Below are positions 22,687-35,489 of a DNA stretch of 64,000 nt, piece after piece (position 1 is the stretch's first letter; each line of letters begins with the position of its first letter). Position numbers and translations under genes: made by a program. Source of the DNA: Clusia tigrina (Eukaryota; Arthropoda; Insecta; Diptera; Clusiidae); contig OV050030.1 in assembly GCA_920105625.2 (NCBI GenBank), positions 412,377,034 to 412,441,033 of the forward strand, read 5' to 3'. A model generated the notes under the pieces. That model saw nothing but the letters and a program-made list of their open reading frames with translations, did not search any database and was not told the origin of the DNA.

Positions 22687-22943
22687 ACAGCACAGCAATA
22701 TTAAAGGAAAGATTTCAAAACAAAGTTCTACGCAACATAGTTAATGCACCCTGGTACGTACGAATGTCAGACCTCCACAGAGAACTTGGCGTGAAGACGG
22801 TACACAGCGAAATTGCCAAAGTCGCAATCTTACATTACGAACGACTTCAACACCACATAAACGAAGAGGCATCGAAACTCTTCGAAACAAACACAACGGA
22901 ACGACGTCTTAAGAGGACCAAGACCATAGACCTCCCAAACTAG

Positions 22944-23930
22944 TCGCACCAATGCGGTGTCAATTATCCAGCTGAATATAATAAATCAACTGAAAGTGCT
23001 CGTTAGTTTTTAAATGTATAAATTAGTTGCAATATTATATACGCTATACGAGTATATGTGTTTAGCCACACACAGAGTTCCCCCACTTCCTCCACTGTAA
23101 AATGAATATGATCAATTGTTGATTATAATGTACTGAAATTTTATGTTAGAACATTGCCTTCATTATGATTGGAAGCGTTTTCGTCTTGAATAGAAATGTT
23201 CAATGATTGGCTTTAACTGAAATGTGGTTGATTCAACAAGGTACAACCTACGAAATGAAATCAGCATTGAGTTCTTGTTAAAGTAAAATGTAACCTATCA
23301 AAGTCAACCTTCAATCATGCTAAGATTGTGCACTAAAATGTTGTAAAGAGTAGTTATTTATTTTGAAAGCAAAAGTTTTTCTTGTATAATTGACATTGAA
23401 TAGAATTCAAATAATATGGGTCAATGTAAAGTTCACGCTTTAAGTATTTGTGTATTAAAACGTTCTTCAAGTCATCAATCAACATTGATGCTTGATTCCC
23501 ATTAGAGCATTTAAACACCTGGCGAGAGCGATTCCAAAGAATGTGTGTCAATTCTTTAGACTAGCGACATATGAACGTTTGGAAGCATCGTTTTTCGGAA
23601 GTCTATGAGCAGCACGCCAAATGCAGGTGGGACTTCGTTACCGGGCAAACGTAAAAGTAAAAATAATTTATTTGAAGCCTTCGCTTCAGCAATCAACTTT
23701 ATTCTCAATCGTATTACAATTTTTAGTCTTATAATAATAAACTGATTATTTAACATTTATTGATAACAAAGGAATTAAAGAGTTGAAAATGAAAGGTAAG
23801 TGAACATACTTCATAGACCGCAAGTGGTATAGTTTGATGGTCTTATATTAACGATACATTAAATGATGATGAATGAATTATTTTGGCTTAGCATTAACCA
23901 AATACTCTCTATAGAGGGACGCCCACGTCC
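22944..23930. other. No gene seen
   Basis: AT-rich sequence after the Jockey 3' end. The frames here (23354-23551, 23556-23756, both minus) show no family resemblance. Confidence 0.4.
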
Positions 23931-23934
23931 ATAT

Positions 23935-24150
23935 AGAAAGACAGTTGATCGGTTTCCGATTAGCCTGTACGTGCTAGCACATCAGCCCACTCGTTGCCTT
24001 CAATGTTCCTGTGTCCCGGAACCCAGACGAGGCATACTATACTATAACTTAAGGGTATTAGGAAACAATCAATTCTCTCGTCACGATGTGCATATGCCAT
24101 GGGTTGTTGCATACCGGAGTTATACCATAGTTTGTTTAATTCTGCCACTT
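23935..24150 (-). mobile_element. RNase H fragment of a non-LTR element
   Basis: The minus-strand frame holds LVWVPGHRNIEGNEWADVLAR, the last RNase H block of LOA/R1/I-type elements. About 40 residues before it are degraded, and nothing follows. A relative of the fragment at 36.5-37.2 kb (GSRHRNIDRNERADELARSG). Confidence 0.65.
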
Positions 24151-24559
24151 AACGGATGTAAGCTTGTTCCTTCGGGTGAATATATTCCACTTTCGAGTGA
24201 AAGAATTTGAGCTCAGTTCGATGTTTTCCGGAAGCAGAAGATAGCAGTGGAAGGCCATGTCAGGTATCAATTGAGGAATACCGTAGACACAAGCAAGAGA
24301 TGTTCGGAGAGTTGGATGTCGGAGAATAGGGATAAGATAGTAGTAATTATATTTTTGAAATAAAATTTTTTTTTTGTTTTAAAGTATTGGCTTTGTATTA
24401 CATTGTGTGAAACAAGATTACGTTTTTGTACGAATTTTATTTGTAAATTTATGTTTCAATGGGACATGTGCTTATACTCGTATGTGGAATTTTCTTTAAC
24501 AAACAATTTGGATGAGTTTAAAGGAACGGTTCTATTAGGAATTGGCATGATTGAAACCG

Positions 24560-26540
24560 CAGGAAGTGGTGGGCAGGGAGATTCAGAGATTGATAACGAA
24601 CTTCAAAAAGAATCGTAAGCAACTGAAGGATCATAAGTATAGTAGACGGATTTCGGAGCTGCAAATGTTTGCGGAAAAGTTCAGTTTTAATTATATAAAA
24701 TTGCAGGTTGAGAAAAGGTTGGGCAAAGATAATGAGTACTTCGCAAAAGGCTATGCAGGCTGTATATTCTTGTAGCAGTATGGAAGAGGAATTTTAACTC
24801 TGACCTTGATGAGATAAAGACTCCATGGGAAATTCCGGCATTACAAGAAGGGTTAAGCTTAGGTCTCTAGAAACAGAGATTGGTTTATTCACAGAAAGAC
24901 TTTTTGAACATTTTGAGTTCAACACTAGTAAGCGCGAAGCTAAATAACTTTGGATCCAAGCTAGAATTAGGAGGAATCTATCGCCTCTGAAAGTAGCTGA
25001 TCAGAGCAGATCAGAGGAATGCTTGTCGGAAATTTTGAAGCTACAATAGGATCTACGAGCAGATAGGGAGTATCTGAGTAAAATAACAAGAGAGCTTTCT
25101 ATAAGACTCGAGGAGACGGAAGAATCAGTTTTACTTCTGGAAGAGGAGAATCTGGAGCTGAGAAAGACAACAGCAGACGTGAAACCTATTCGAGCTAGGC
25201 CAAGGTCGGTATCTACTTCGGAGATACAGACGCAGACTGTGCTAGCACTACCTGAAGGAGTTCGTTGGCCGGGATATCTGACGACTGAGGGAACACAGAA
25301 AGTTTCTATACCGGCAGTCGTGGTTAAAGACGGGATTTTTGTCCGGCACAACTGAGACTGGAGTGGTGCCGTTACCTCCGCAGGATCAGCCAGTCGAACA
25401 GGAGATTGTCCCTCCGACGGGGTTAGAGGATACAGCGGGAATTCGGAGAGATAATGGGCATCTGGACGATACGGCTGCTCGTTTGGGGCCTAGGCATTTA
25501 TTAAGCCTGCTGGCGTTTGTGGTTGCATATCTATTAGAAACAGCAGGTAGTAAACCGACAGTACCAGAGAATAGTTCAGGTGTTTTGCTAAGAAAGATTA
25601 TAACGAGTGGTAAAGGGAAGAGGGCATTGTAAAGGTACCTCAGGCCCTGGAGAACCTTGTGCCTACGTTTTCGAACGTTGTTATGATTTCAGAATTGAAA
25701 TCAGGAGGTTCGAGGCCGGTTGTGAGCTTGCAGAGCAAAGTCTTCCAAGAGCGGAGGAGAATAGAGGATCTCATAAGATGTATTAGACAAAGAACTACAG
25801 GGGATGCTTTCGATTTGTTATCCCATGGATCAGTGAGCACTCTGAATGAGTTATATGCACTCCTGGACAAAACATATTTAAAGTCATACGATTCTCTCAT
25901 ACGGAAAATTCAGGAGTCTACTCAGAAAGCTGGGGAGGACTTGCGAGCCTTTGGACGAAGTCTATAGTGACTAGAAAGCGCTTCGGGAGTGGAAGCTAGA
26001 TGACAATTTCTGAAGAGCAACACTGTTTACAAGGGTCAGGTAGAGAGAGCCGTGATATCATTGTTTAAAGCAGGGCTAATAAACAGAGATTTGGCGGAAT
26101 TTACGTTAGGTTTGAAACAAAGTTCTATGGCGGAGGTACTAGAGGCAGTTTCTTCGGCTGAAGTGGCTATCCAACATTGTGCCATGACAGGTGGAATATG
26201 CTGGACAAAGGCGCCTGCTGAGCCTGGCACACAGCGGCAGGAAGTAAAAAGCAACGAGCATCAGTTCAAGCAGCGTAATGAACGACGGCCGACCTTGGAA
26301 GTTTCATGCTCATACTGGAATAAGCGGGGTCAATTCTGGGGTGAGTACTATGCTGGGAGGAACACCCCGTATTGTGAAGATTACTTTAAAATGTCCATTC
26401 ATTGTATCACAATCCTAATAGTAAACTTTGGATCACTCTTGAAGACACTCGGCAAAAGCAGAACACATTTTGGCCCAGGACATCAATTGATTCATTGCGG
26501 GCAAAGGTCCAATCGAGGTGATGAATATATGAAATAAACT
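24560..26540 (+). mobile_element. Gypsy-like LTR retrotransposon gag remnant
   Basis: Broken plus-strand frames in order: a coiled-coil segment rich in Glu/Leu (about 25005-25160, EYLSKITRELSIRLEETEES), a Pro-rich linker (25339-25450), and a capsid-like region at 25659-25967 (ERRRIEDLIRCIRQRTTGDA, then GEDLRAFGRSL). It continues at 26052 with FKAGLINRDLAEFTLGLK and ends near 26310 in CSYWNKRGQFWGEYYAG. That end looks like a CCHC zinc knuckle with the second Cys changed to Trp and the His to Gln. Stops and frameshifts divide it. No protease, polymerase or LTR was recognised around it. Confidence 0.6.
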
Positions 26541-27950
26541 GCACACATGAAATGGATTCGTTACAAGAAGAGACGGAGACTGGCATCTTATATGAGTACG
26601 TGATTTACTTCATTAAATATTCATCTCAGAGAAATACCCAAACAAACGAAGACAAATTACACTATATGAAGCTGAAAACAAGCATTTCCACCATATATAT
26701 ATATACACAGGGCCGCAAAGTAAATAATGGAGGACTCTTCCAAATCTCTCACGCATTTCAAACGCAGTTGATGAGCGGAATGCTATAAGCAGAAGCCATA
26801 CCACTGACATCTGTGGAAGCTCGCTATATAAAGTCCATTACAAGGTTTGAGGTCCATTACAAATGAAGTTTTCAAGGAGTGCCATGGAGGGCCAAAAGCA
26901 AGCAAGTATAGATTATTATACGTACCGTTCCAGAGAGACGGGTGGGGAATGCAGAGTTCGTCGAGGGACTTTGGGCCAACAACTTCGAGCGTAATCCACA
27001 CCACAGCAGGCACCAAAGGTCGCAGTTTAGAGGTGCGTAGAAAAAGTTAAATTTGTACTTTAAAGTTTGTATATTGGCCAGTAAAATACAGTCCAATAAT
27101 GATCAATAAAAAAAGTGAAATAAACTATAAAAAAGAGGAAAAATAAGAAAGGGGGTGAAAAATATAAGGACCAAGAACAAAAAGAGAACTCAAATGAGGA
27201 ATTCTATGTTGCAATGGGAGTCCTTGCGGTCACAACAAAGGGCTTACATTAAAAATCACACAAAAAATGGGTTGATTATTTTTGCAACACCCCTCACTAT
27301 TGACACATTTTTATAACTTACGACCACTCAAATTTTGTTGGGCGAAATTTAATATTAGTGCGTATATTAACGGAACAAGGCTATACACAAGAATGGGGGT
27401 TCATCAGATACAGGACACGAATCGTAGATGTACTCCTAATGAAGATTGTTGAAAAAGTATCCCCATTGTTGAACTCGCAGGCATAGGGATAGGCAAAGGG
27501 TATTTCGAATACGGTCTAACCAGACTTCAAACTGAGTTACTAGTTTTTCATAAAAAATTTTTACAGTATCGTGTCATCAACTGCTACATAAAGCACTACA
27601 TACACCGACCGAACATTCAAAACAGAACTCTGCAAATCTAACTTTCATCGTACACCTGCAAATCTAACTTGCCCATACCCAGCAACAGCCCATCTCCACA
27701 AAAACCCCAGTCGAACCCCAACTCGGCAGGTCCAGTCTATACCGAGCTTCAGCCCCGTTGTATACAGCTTCACTAACATCACTGGGAACTCTGTATACAA
27801 GCTGATCAGGACATCCGATGGGAAGTGCGAAGCTTCTTGCGATTAATCTTTAAGCGCTCAAGCTTCTTCTGTGAATGTTAGAAGTGCCCGTGCTAAACTT
27901 ATTATAAACCACCATGATCGTCAGTTTTCAGCTTTCCATCACATCCATAA
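26541..27950. other. No recognisable gene
   Basis: Short frames only. The text near 27650-27780 is C-rich and unlike its neighbours, but has no open frame of note. It could be further LTR-element sequence that has decayed past recognition. Confidence 0.35.
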
Positions 27951-27957
27951 ATGTTAC

Positions 27958-28112
27958 CTTATCCACAAGCATTCATGTTGGCTTTCAGCTTATCCACAAG
28001 CATTCATGTTGGCTTTCAGCTTATCCACAAACCATCATGTTGGCTTTCAGTTTATCCACAAACCTTCATGTTGGCTTTCAGCTTATCTACAAAGCTTTAA
28101 GTTGGCGTGCAG
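27958..28112. repeat. 31-bp minisatellite, five units
   Basis: Units start at 27958, 27989, 28020, 28051 and 28082 with consensus CTTATCCACA-AGCATTCATG-TTGGCTTTCAG. Units 1 and 2 are identical; the last is the most diverged. A degenerate half unit precedes (27917-27950). The array stays open in two frames because 31 is not a multiple of 3, so it is unlikely to be coding. Confidence 0.95.
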
Positions 28113-28655
28113 CTGGTTCTTTTGCTCCTTTCTGATCCAGAAATGCCATATTCTAACCACTTTTTATTTCTGGTTCACCCACTTTATTGAGATTTGCAAC
28201 AAATGTAGCAGTATTGCTTCCTGTCGGCCTAATAAGGATTCAAGTAAATTGACAGTAATTAAGGAGGTCTTTTTCTGCTTTCTGGAGTTGCTGAAGTTTT
28301 GAATTATTCTTTTTTGTTCTTTTTTTTTGGCGAGACCTTGAATAATAGTAATTAAAGTAGAGCAGCTTTCAGTTGAAGTAAATAACTAGAAAGATAAACA
28401 TAAACAAAGTCATGCAAATATCGACTGAGTCGGTTGGAAACATTCATTTTAGGTTGGCAAAAACTTGGAAGCTGTGTCAATTAAAAAATAAACGAAACAA
28501 ACAACGAGGTTGTTATTGCACAGCTTCTTAGTAAAAATCTCCAAAGAAACATAGATTAAAAGAAATTCAGTATAATGCAACTGTAAATTATTTGGATAAA
28601 TGCATTATAAATTAATATGAATTATTTAAAACGCTGAATTGAATTGCAATTCAAA

Positions 28656-30302
28656 CCGTATTTATTTCATTTTATTTATATTAAGCTAACGTACAATTAC
28701 AAAGGGGGCAGCAGTGGCCTCGATGGCATTAGGTCGTGTTGCGGTAGGGCGTTAAGACTCATTATAATTATTAAGCTTAGTATATAAAATGTAGTTACAT
28801 ACGAGTATGTACTAATAAATATGTGAAAGAAATATTAATGCTTAAATCAGGTGCTATAAATTTATATACCTAAAAATTGGTTTTAAAATGTTGTCTGTAT
28901 TAGGTTCTGACAGTGCAGTTGGGGGTGAAGAATTATGAAGCTAGTTAGTCCAATTTGTTGGAATGAAGAGCATTCCTCTTGATATGTTGTTACAGAGTGA
29001 AAATGTGGATGTAACACTATTGTCAAGTATATGCTCGTGACTTCATCTTGTGTGGCCCAATCTCATTCGCTCAGATTTTATGAAATCTGATCTTGAGAAG
29101 AATTCTTTATGATTAAATTTTAACAAATCGTTTATAATATATTTATCTATATTTATTTGATGGTATGTGATGGACCATGTAATTGTCTGTTAACTAAATT
29201 GTTAAAAATATTTAATGTAATTTGTGTCGAAGTTGAAGGTGATACACAGAGCTTTTTCGCAGCTTGATTCGGAAATTTATTTGCGTGAATTTGGACGTAT
29301 TAGTATAATGTTAGGGTAGGTCAGGATGTTGCTAATGGCTTGAGGGTAGAATGAGTTATTTTCTAGGTTCATGATCGCTTTCAAGGATAAGAGAGAGTCG
29401 GTACAAATGGAACATTCTTTATTTTTAATTTCGTGAAATCTTTGTTGGAAGATTGGACTGAAGGTTTTGAGTTTATAAGTTGGGAGGTGATGTTGCAAGA
29501 GGAGATCAATAGCACAGTTCTTTTAATTGTTTATGGGATTTTCATATGCTTATTAATGTGAGGAGTTTTGGAAACATATATTATGGGTGAATTGATGCTA
29601 AAGGAAGGGTTTTTTTAATTTGCCAGTTATCAGATCTCTTCTATTTTCTATCGGTGTGACGTTGGTTTCATATATCAGAGAGGTTATTCGCGTGGTGCGA
29701 AACGTTCCGAACGCAGTTGTTGATGCCGAATTTACTATGGTTTTCATTTTGTTGATCAATGATTTAGTTGATAATGTTTGTAGGAATATACCACAGTCGA
29801 TTTTAGATGCAATTAAAGAATTAATTACTGAAATTATTGAATGAGTATTGCAGTTAAATTTGCTACTGGACTGACATTTTATGACAATTATTGTTTTGAT
29901 AAAGATATTGTAAGGAATTCAATGTGGGAGCGCCATGAGTATTTGTTAGAAAAAATGACTCCTAGTACTTTAAGGTCATTGACATTAGTTATTGTCACTT
30001 TTATCGCTAGTATAGTACATTGGCAGTTGTGCTTCTACAAATGTGGCAGTGCTTGCATTTGGACAATGAAAGTTCTTCTCCAGAGTAGCGGCACCAATCT
30101 GAGATGTCATTGAATAGGCTACTCAGATCAATATTTATGTTCTCATTTTTATCTAATTTGTTTATTATGTTGACGTCGTGTTTCCATAAGTTCAGAAATT
30201 GAGTTTTTTATGTATTGAAATAATGTCGCATAATTTGTTAAAGGCTACGATGAACAATATAACGGAAAGTGGTGAGCCTTGAATAATGCCATGTAATGGT
30301 TT
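28656..30302 (-). mobile_element. 5'-truncated non-LTR element (RT and RNase H) inside duplication copy 2
   Basis: On the minus strand it opens abruptly in the RT with PLHGIIQGSPLSVILFIVAF (the GxPQGSPLS motif, about 30298-30240). LSLSKCKHCHICRS follows near 30080. An RNase H block, ECSICTDSLLSLKAIMNLEN, lies at about 29435-29375. The 3' end lies at 28656 in an A-rich TAAATA tail on the minus strand. The same copy is at 43445-45103. The site is empty in the copy at 1-660, which defines both ends. Typical of a 5'-truncated insertion of an RNase H-bearing family such as I or LOA. Confidence 0.75.
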
Positions 30303-31790
30303 TAAAATATGAAAATAAAATGAGAGGAGCATTTTTAATTCAGAAATACTGTTCAATAATTTGATTTGAATGAACCATTTTCCAAGTGAGGGGAATTGAG
30401 ACAGCGATAAATTCTCTTGTGAAAAATTCTTTTATAGTGAATTGATTTAAGTCGAAATTGTGTGTATTGATTTAGTACCGTGTTATGGAGGATGAGGGGC
30501 GACTCTTCTACTGATGGGTTCGTTAAAGATGTGAGTGGGCGCTTTTTTTTTGAATGAATGACATCTTTTCGTATTCAAATTTGACAATTAATGAGAGTGT
30601 GGTGGCAGGAAATGGGGGAGTAAAAGTCACAGAAAGGGCCAGATTCCTGTATATTGTTCTCTAATATATGTTCCTATGTGAGATTGCTGTGACCGAGGCG
30701 TGTTCTTTAAAATTTAGTTAGGTCGAATAGTGCTCGAGAAGGGTTTTGGTTGAATTTGAGGATCTCTTTTATAGAGAGTTTACTTGTGTTGCTCATTTTG
30801 TACCACGGTGAGGTTTCCCAAATATACGCCTTGAGATTTTCAATCGAATTTATTTATTAAGAAGTGTGTGGCTTCGTTAGAGATAAAATTGGGGGTTGTT
30901 TCAACAGGTGCCTCTGTTGCTAGTTCTGTCGTTTTATCGGTTCCACACTAATATCATATTAAGTTATATGTTTATAAGGATATTTCTAACATGTTCACTA
31001 AATTTTTATTGTTAAAGTTAAAGTTAAGTGGAATGTATGCGTATATAATTGTAAATTTTTTCATTGACTGCATCTCAATTGCTACTGCATCAAAATCTTT
31101 ATTCAGTGTGTGTATGTTAAGCTGAACAGATCTATCGGATATAGAAATTTTTTCAATTCAATTACTAAAATCGGCACACTGAACTCTAGAAATGTTAATA
31201 AATTAATTTTCGATAAAATTATCCACAATTTCATAATATATCATTCATCATCATCCTTTCTGAGTCTTCCTTTACAAGGCTCTGTTAATTCATTGTTGTT
31301 TACGACATTTACATTATTAAATTTTAATTAATGCCTTCGACTTTCAATTGTATGATAATAATTTTTTTGGAGTAGCAAAGACTGACGTGGGTTTTCGGTT
31401 TAGAAAGACAAATATTCTGTTTCAGTCTGACATTGGGAAATATTTACTTCAACTTGAATGTATTTTTCTAGTTGCTTTCCAACATTTTTAACATAACACT
31501 CAAAGAAACCAAACAATAACACAAATTTTATATTCTAATGTTGACTTTCCTGAAAACAGCTGCTAAAATATAGCATTTAACTACGTGCTGTTGTATTGGT
31601 GTTTACTAGTACGTGGTTTTAATAAAAGTATCAAACATACGATCAAACATATGTATTATGATCATATATAGTTATTATAATAGGTCAAAACAACTTTCCT
31701 CTCCCTCTCTCTTTTTATCTAACTATCTACCTATTTCACTCTTTCTCATCAGTTTTTAGCAACTTGTCTTTTTAGAGCAGAGAGCATAGA
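30303..31790. other. Duplicated noncoding flank upstream of gene B
   Basis: Parts match 45104-46340. There is a short block of TCATCATCATCC near 31245 and no gene. The small open frames here are not conserved in copy 3. Confidence 0.5.
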
Positions 31791-32012
31791 ATTGTACTTG
31801 AATCTGGTATCACTCAATGGAAAATATTGTTGTAGCAGTCTCAGGAACTTCAAATGCGTAGTTAAATGCGTAATTCCAGAAACATATTGGCCTCTTTCTT
31901 TAATACTGCCGCGGTCGGAACAGTTTAAAGAGAACAAACAAATGAAAACCAACAAATTCAAAAAATTATTCAAATAAGTCAAAATTCTCCTCAAGTAATG
32001 TTAAAAATATTG

Positions 32013-32050
32013 TATAAAAAGCTGGAATCAGAATTTGGAAATTCAGTTAC
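32013..32050 (+). promoter_or_regulatory. Core promoter of gene B: TATA box and initiator
   Basis: TATAAAAA (32013-32020) is followed by TTCAGTT (32042-32048), placing the initiator A 32 bases after the TATA start. The ATG is 60 bases further on. This is the best TATA match of the three genes. Confidence 0.75.
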
Positions 32051-32104
32051 CATTTTATTTCTAAACTTGTGAACTTTTGGAAAAAACACCGAATAAGACC
32101 GAAA

Positions 32105-33622
32105 ATGAAGTTTTTCGCTATCTTTGCAATTGGTGAGTGTTCAGCTGAATCCTTCGAACTTTATCCTTTTTCTCTGCAAGTGAAATAATGAGGATTCAGC
32201 CAATTTCTGAATCGAATTTCTCAGTGATTTTTTCTTCTCCTAGTTATCCTTAGGAAGGAGAAGAAATTTTCAGGGTTTTTTATTCTGCTTCTAGATCTTA
32301 TTTGAAACAATATTCAACATAATTTTTATATCAAATTTTCCTGCAGCTCTATTAATAAATATCTGTGTGGAAGCTTTACCAACTGGTCCGGGTACTAATG
32401 GATGTCAGAGTGTTTCTACAATCTGCTATTTTAACGGGGAGTGTTATGGCGAAATTACGGTTGATTGCCAACTGAGACAAAATCTTATAAATGCCAACGG
32501 TAAGTAATATGCGAGACCGAGTAACTACAATGCACAAGTTTCCAAAAATTTGCGAGTTCTTACAACGAGCGTAGGGCCAGTTGTATAGGATGCTGTTGTG
32601 ATACTTGTTGCAAAAATTATGCTCACAAACTCATCTCGATTGCACGCATAATTGAGCTCTATTTTGGCATGTGGTTTCCTTTCAAAAGCGTACAAGGCTT
32701 AAAGGTCTAAAAGGAGCGAACAGAAATGCTATTTTCTAGCTGATATTTTAGAGTGAAAGATCCTCTTCACAAGTAAACGTCCTCAAAGTATCATATACTC
32801 AATATCAGCACAACCAACAACATCGAAATGAAAAGATGAAAATATCGTTCGAAATTTGTTGAAATTAGGGATCACAGCAACAGAACCGTCAACCGTACCG
32901 CCAACTTTCTAGCAAGACTAAACTAAAGTAGTACGGTGTTTGGTGCCAATAGAGTAACTTCGGTTACCAATTGAGCGTGGCTTCAGTGACCTAGGATAGC
33001 AGAGAAGCCGCCGACAGAACTACTATGAACGATTCGCAGCTACAGAAATTGCTGACGACTGTTGTTCGCACATATTGGCTTAATTCTCGGAGCAATTTTT
33101 GAGGAGCTTATAAAAACGAAGGTGTATCTAGTAAACTTTTTATTTGAAATTGTCAGCTTAGTGTAATTACATAGTGAACACAATTTATATGCTGCGCGAT
33201 CTTTCATTTTAAACTTCGGCTGTTAATGTAAGGAAAATGGGGTGTAAGGAGAACGAGAGAGAATACGAATGTATTTATTGTCTCCTCTCTTTGTTTAACA
33301 CTATTCTTCACAGCTGTCTGAATCGGGTTCAGAATGTAATTACTTTATTAACTACCAAGTGTAGGTATCAGCAAATTTTATTTATTTTAAGATCCCTTCA
33401 ATCCGTTTAAGTTAAATGAATTGTATGTTGCCGATAAACTTTACAATGAAAGAATAGCGGGTGCATTCATGTTCTAGTCGCAGCATGATTCCACTGTAGA
33501 AGCAAAACGAATTATTTGTTTCCTTTTTTAATTGGTTTTATTTCATTACAGGGGGAAATCTTTATTATTTCTCGATTTGCGCAGAAGCGCCTCTAACTTC
33601 TGACCAAAAACTATGTCAATAA
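32105..33622 (+). CDS. Secreted six-cysteine peptide gene B (Kazal-like family)
   Basis: Three exons, 32105-32132, 32347-32499 and 33552-33622, encode 83 residues. Both introns are phase 1 with GT..AG ends. Intron 2 is about 1.05 kb and still aligns with intron 2 of gene A. Residues 1-19 (MKFFAIFAIALLINICVEA) form a signal peptide. The mature part begins LPTGPG and has cysteines at 29, 36, 42, 50, 70 and 82: C-x6-C-x5-C-x7-C-x19-C-x11-C. The core ICYFNGECYGEITVDCQL matches the FNG-C pattern of genes A and C. It is the shortest member and has an acidic middle. The gene is intact: no stops, splice sites conserved, AATAAA about 80 bases after the stop. A divergent Kazal-type inhibitor is the closest resemblance, held with moderate confidence. 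Confidence 0.87.
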
Positions 33623-33703
33623 ATTTCAGCAAATACATATACATATTTATATCATGTTATGGTAATTTCAGCTGAGACCGTAAATATACAATCAGAATCC
33701 TGA

Positions 33704-33709
33704 AATAAA
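33704..33709 (+). terminator. AATAAA poly(A) signal of gene B
   Basis: AATAAA lies 82 bases after the TAA at 33620-33622, in an otherwise A/T-rich 3' flank. Confidence 0.6.
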
Positions 33710-33720
33710 GTTTTAAAATA

Positions 33721-35480
33721 CAGTAACACAAAAAGAAAAGTTTAGTTATTTGTTTCAATTCACAAACACGGTTTCAAAATTTTCAGACAAAATTCTTTGC
33801 ACGAAGATCCACAATAGTGGCAACAAAGAATACAAACTAGTTGTGCAAACACCCTATCTATCGAGACGCCATCGCCCCAATACTTGCATTGGATTTGATG
33901 CAGTAGCGTCCTTTAGTGAAGCGACACTAAGACTCTTCCTCTGATCGAGAGAGTAAGTTCGGAAACTGCTGGGGCCAAACTTTAATCTTGGACTTATTAT
34001 TTGCAACAGTTTCGGACAAGCATTCCAAATCTCGCTAAAATCACAAAAGTCACTGATGCAGTTGAGAAGTGGGTGTTAAACATGCAGTAGAGACATATTC
34101 TTGTCTGCAATTCCAGCAAATGCCATTCTCGTATTCCCTTATTTTATGTAGCCACTAGCAGCAAAGATCCAAATCAACGTTTCCCAAGTATTTGTGTGAC
34201 TTCACTACCTAGTTCCAGACTTTTATCACATCTCTAAGTTAATTTTTTTGTTGTAGTATTTGATATTTATTGATTTTCCTGAGGATCTCTAAACTGGATA
34301 TTTCCCACGGGTCTAATTTTCTAAACAGTCACCATGCACTTGATATAAACGTACTCGCGCCCAAATGGACTTGCCATTAAATTCAGTTTTGGGCAAACGT
34401 CGATCACGCCTCTCGAAAATCCCATATCATTAATATGTTCATAAAAATTCCTCAAGCGTGACGGAAATAATACTCGAGAGATTGGACATGTTCCATTCAG
34501 AAATTGTTCACCTTCTCAAATAGAATATCGGGTGAATCCTCCAGACTATCTTTCTATCGTTTGACCTCGCTCAGCCCTTAAGACATTCCAATAAAGACCT
34601 TCCCCTATGGTTTTGGATAAGGCAGTCTGGTAAGTCAGGAGAGATGTAACGCTGGTGAAGTAAAAAGATTATTAAATTGTTTTAAATAAAATTAAAATTA
34701 GTTAGTTCCGGAGCATAAACTAACTTATTAAAAATGTTCATTAAATCAAAATCAAATAAGCAAATTTTTAAATCATTAAAGAGAATGGAAATTTTAAAAA
34801 GAAAATTAATTATTGAAATTACTAAAACTTTAAGACGAGAAATCTAGAAAAAGCAATACTACGACAACGGAAAAAGTGTCAAATAGAAAAAAACAAAGGT
34901 TATGAACCTCATAGAAGATCAATCACAGACTCCATGCACCGTATGAAGTCATACAGGAACAAAGAAAATTTATTCGGAATTCTTAAATAGCGCTTTTGTG
35001 CTGCGTATCAAATGGATCCGATTCCGCAAACCACAAAAATTATAAAATTACAACACCAGTGTATTTGCTATTAGCATAGTATTGGGAGAAAACTAAGAGG
35101 TTCAATCCACTCGCCTCTAATTTGGTGCAACACATCCCATGACAGCTGGATAACATTAGGAACTGGTTGTCTCTTCAATACGCTGACTAGCTAAGGTATT
35201 AGACTAATTCAAACAACATCTAAACCAACTGCCTCTGCAGACTACGAAGGTTTATGAGATTTGTTCAGATAAAAACCGTCAACTTCCTTCCGCAACCCAA
35301 AACTTGCGCAACAAACTGCGAATTTTTGAAAAGCTGACCACTTTATTCCAATGCTGAAAGTCACCAATTAGTCGGTTTATTTAATTGTTTTAGCAATTAT
35401 TATTTTTGATTAATAACTTATTATTATTCTTAATAATTTAATTTAACAATATTTTAATTAACTCATATATTATTTAGATT
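33721..35480. other. No gene seen
   Basis: Unique-looking sequence. The 64-codon frame at 33750-33944 has no family resemblance. The T/A-rich part after 34660 shows nothing. Confidence 0.4.
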
Positions 35481-35489
35481 CTGTATATA

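Larger units (their letters stand above)
20700..22943 (+). mobile_element. Jockey-like non-LTR element, RT and C-terminus, split by a mariner-superfamily element
   Basis: The RT begins near 20770 (ELPQICIENLSTLYN) and continues at 20866 with AEVIMLPKPGK. After that come YRPIYLLPILSKVFEKLL and HQFGYKRQHSAIHEVHRIVE. Motif A is interrupted by a stop in LDVA*AFDKV (21145). Then VPQSSTLGTLLYLLFTSDLP and FADDTALIATGG (motif C, about 21388) follow. At 21732 the element is interrupted. It resumes at about 22690 with the C-terminus: RFQNKVLRNIVNAPWYVRMSD, then RRLKRTKTIDLPN and a stop at 22943. About 25 codons that should span the join appear to be missing, so the insertion or a later event removed a little sequence. 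Confidence 0.8.
28245..33720 (+). repeat. Segmental duplication, copy 2 (contains gene B)
   Basis: It aligns in direct orientation with about 42935-48000. Shared blocks are 28247-28655 with 42935-43444, the retrotransposon, 30303-30510 with 45104-45330, 31240-31610 with 45980-46340, then promoter, exons and introns of the six-cysteine gene. Unshared gaps of a few hundred bases lie between the blocks. The left part also matches the inverted piece at 1-660. Confidence 0.8.

Noticed and set aside
27871..28302. 143-codon frame over the minisatellite, or a CRISPR-like array
   Set aside because: 31-bp units are directly adjacent without spacers and stay open in two frames; eukaryotic context.
29620..30113. 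Two plus-strand frames resembling a small membrane protein
   Set aside because: They are antisense of the RT/RNase H of the minus-strand retrotransposon and are broken in the copy at 44.4-44.9 kb.
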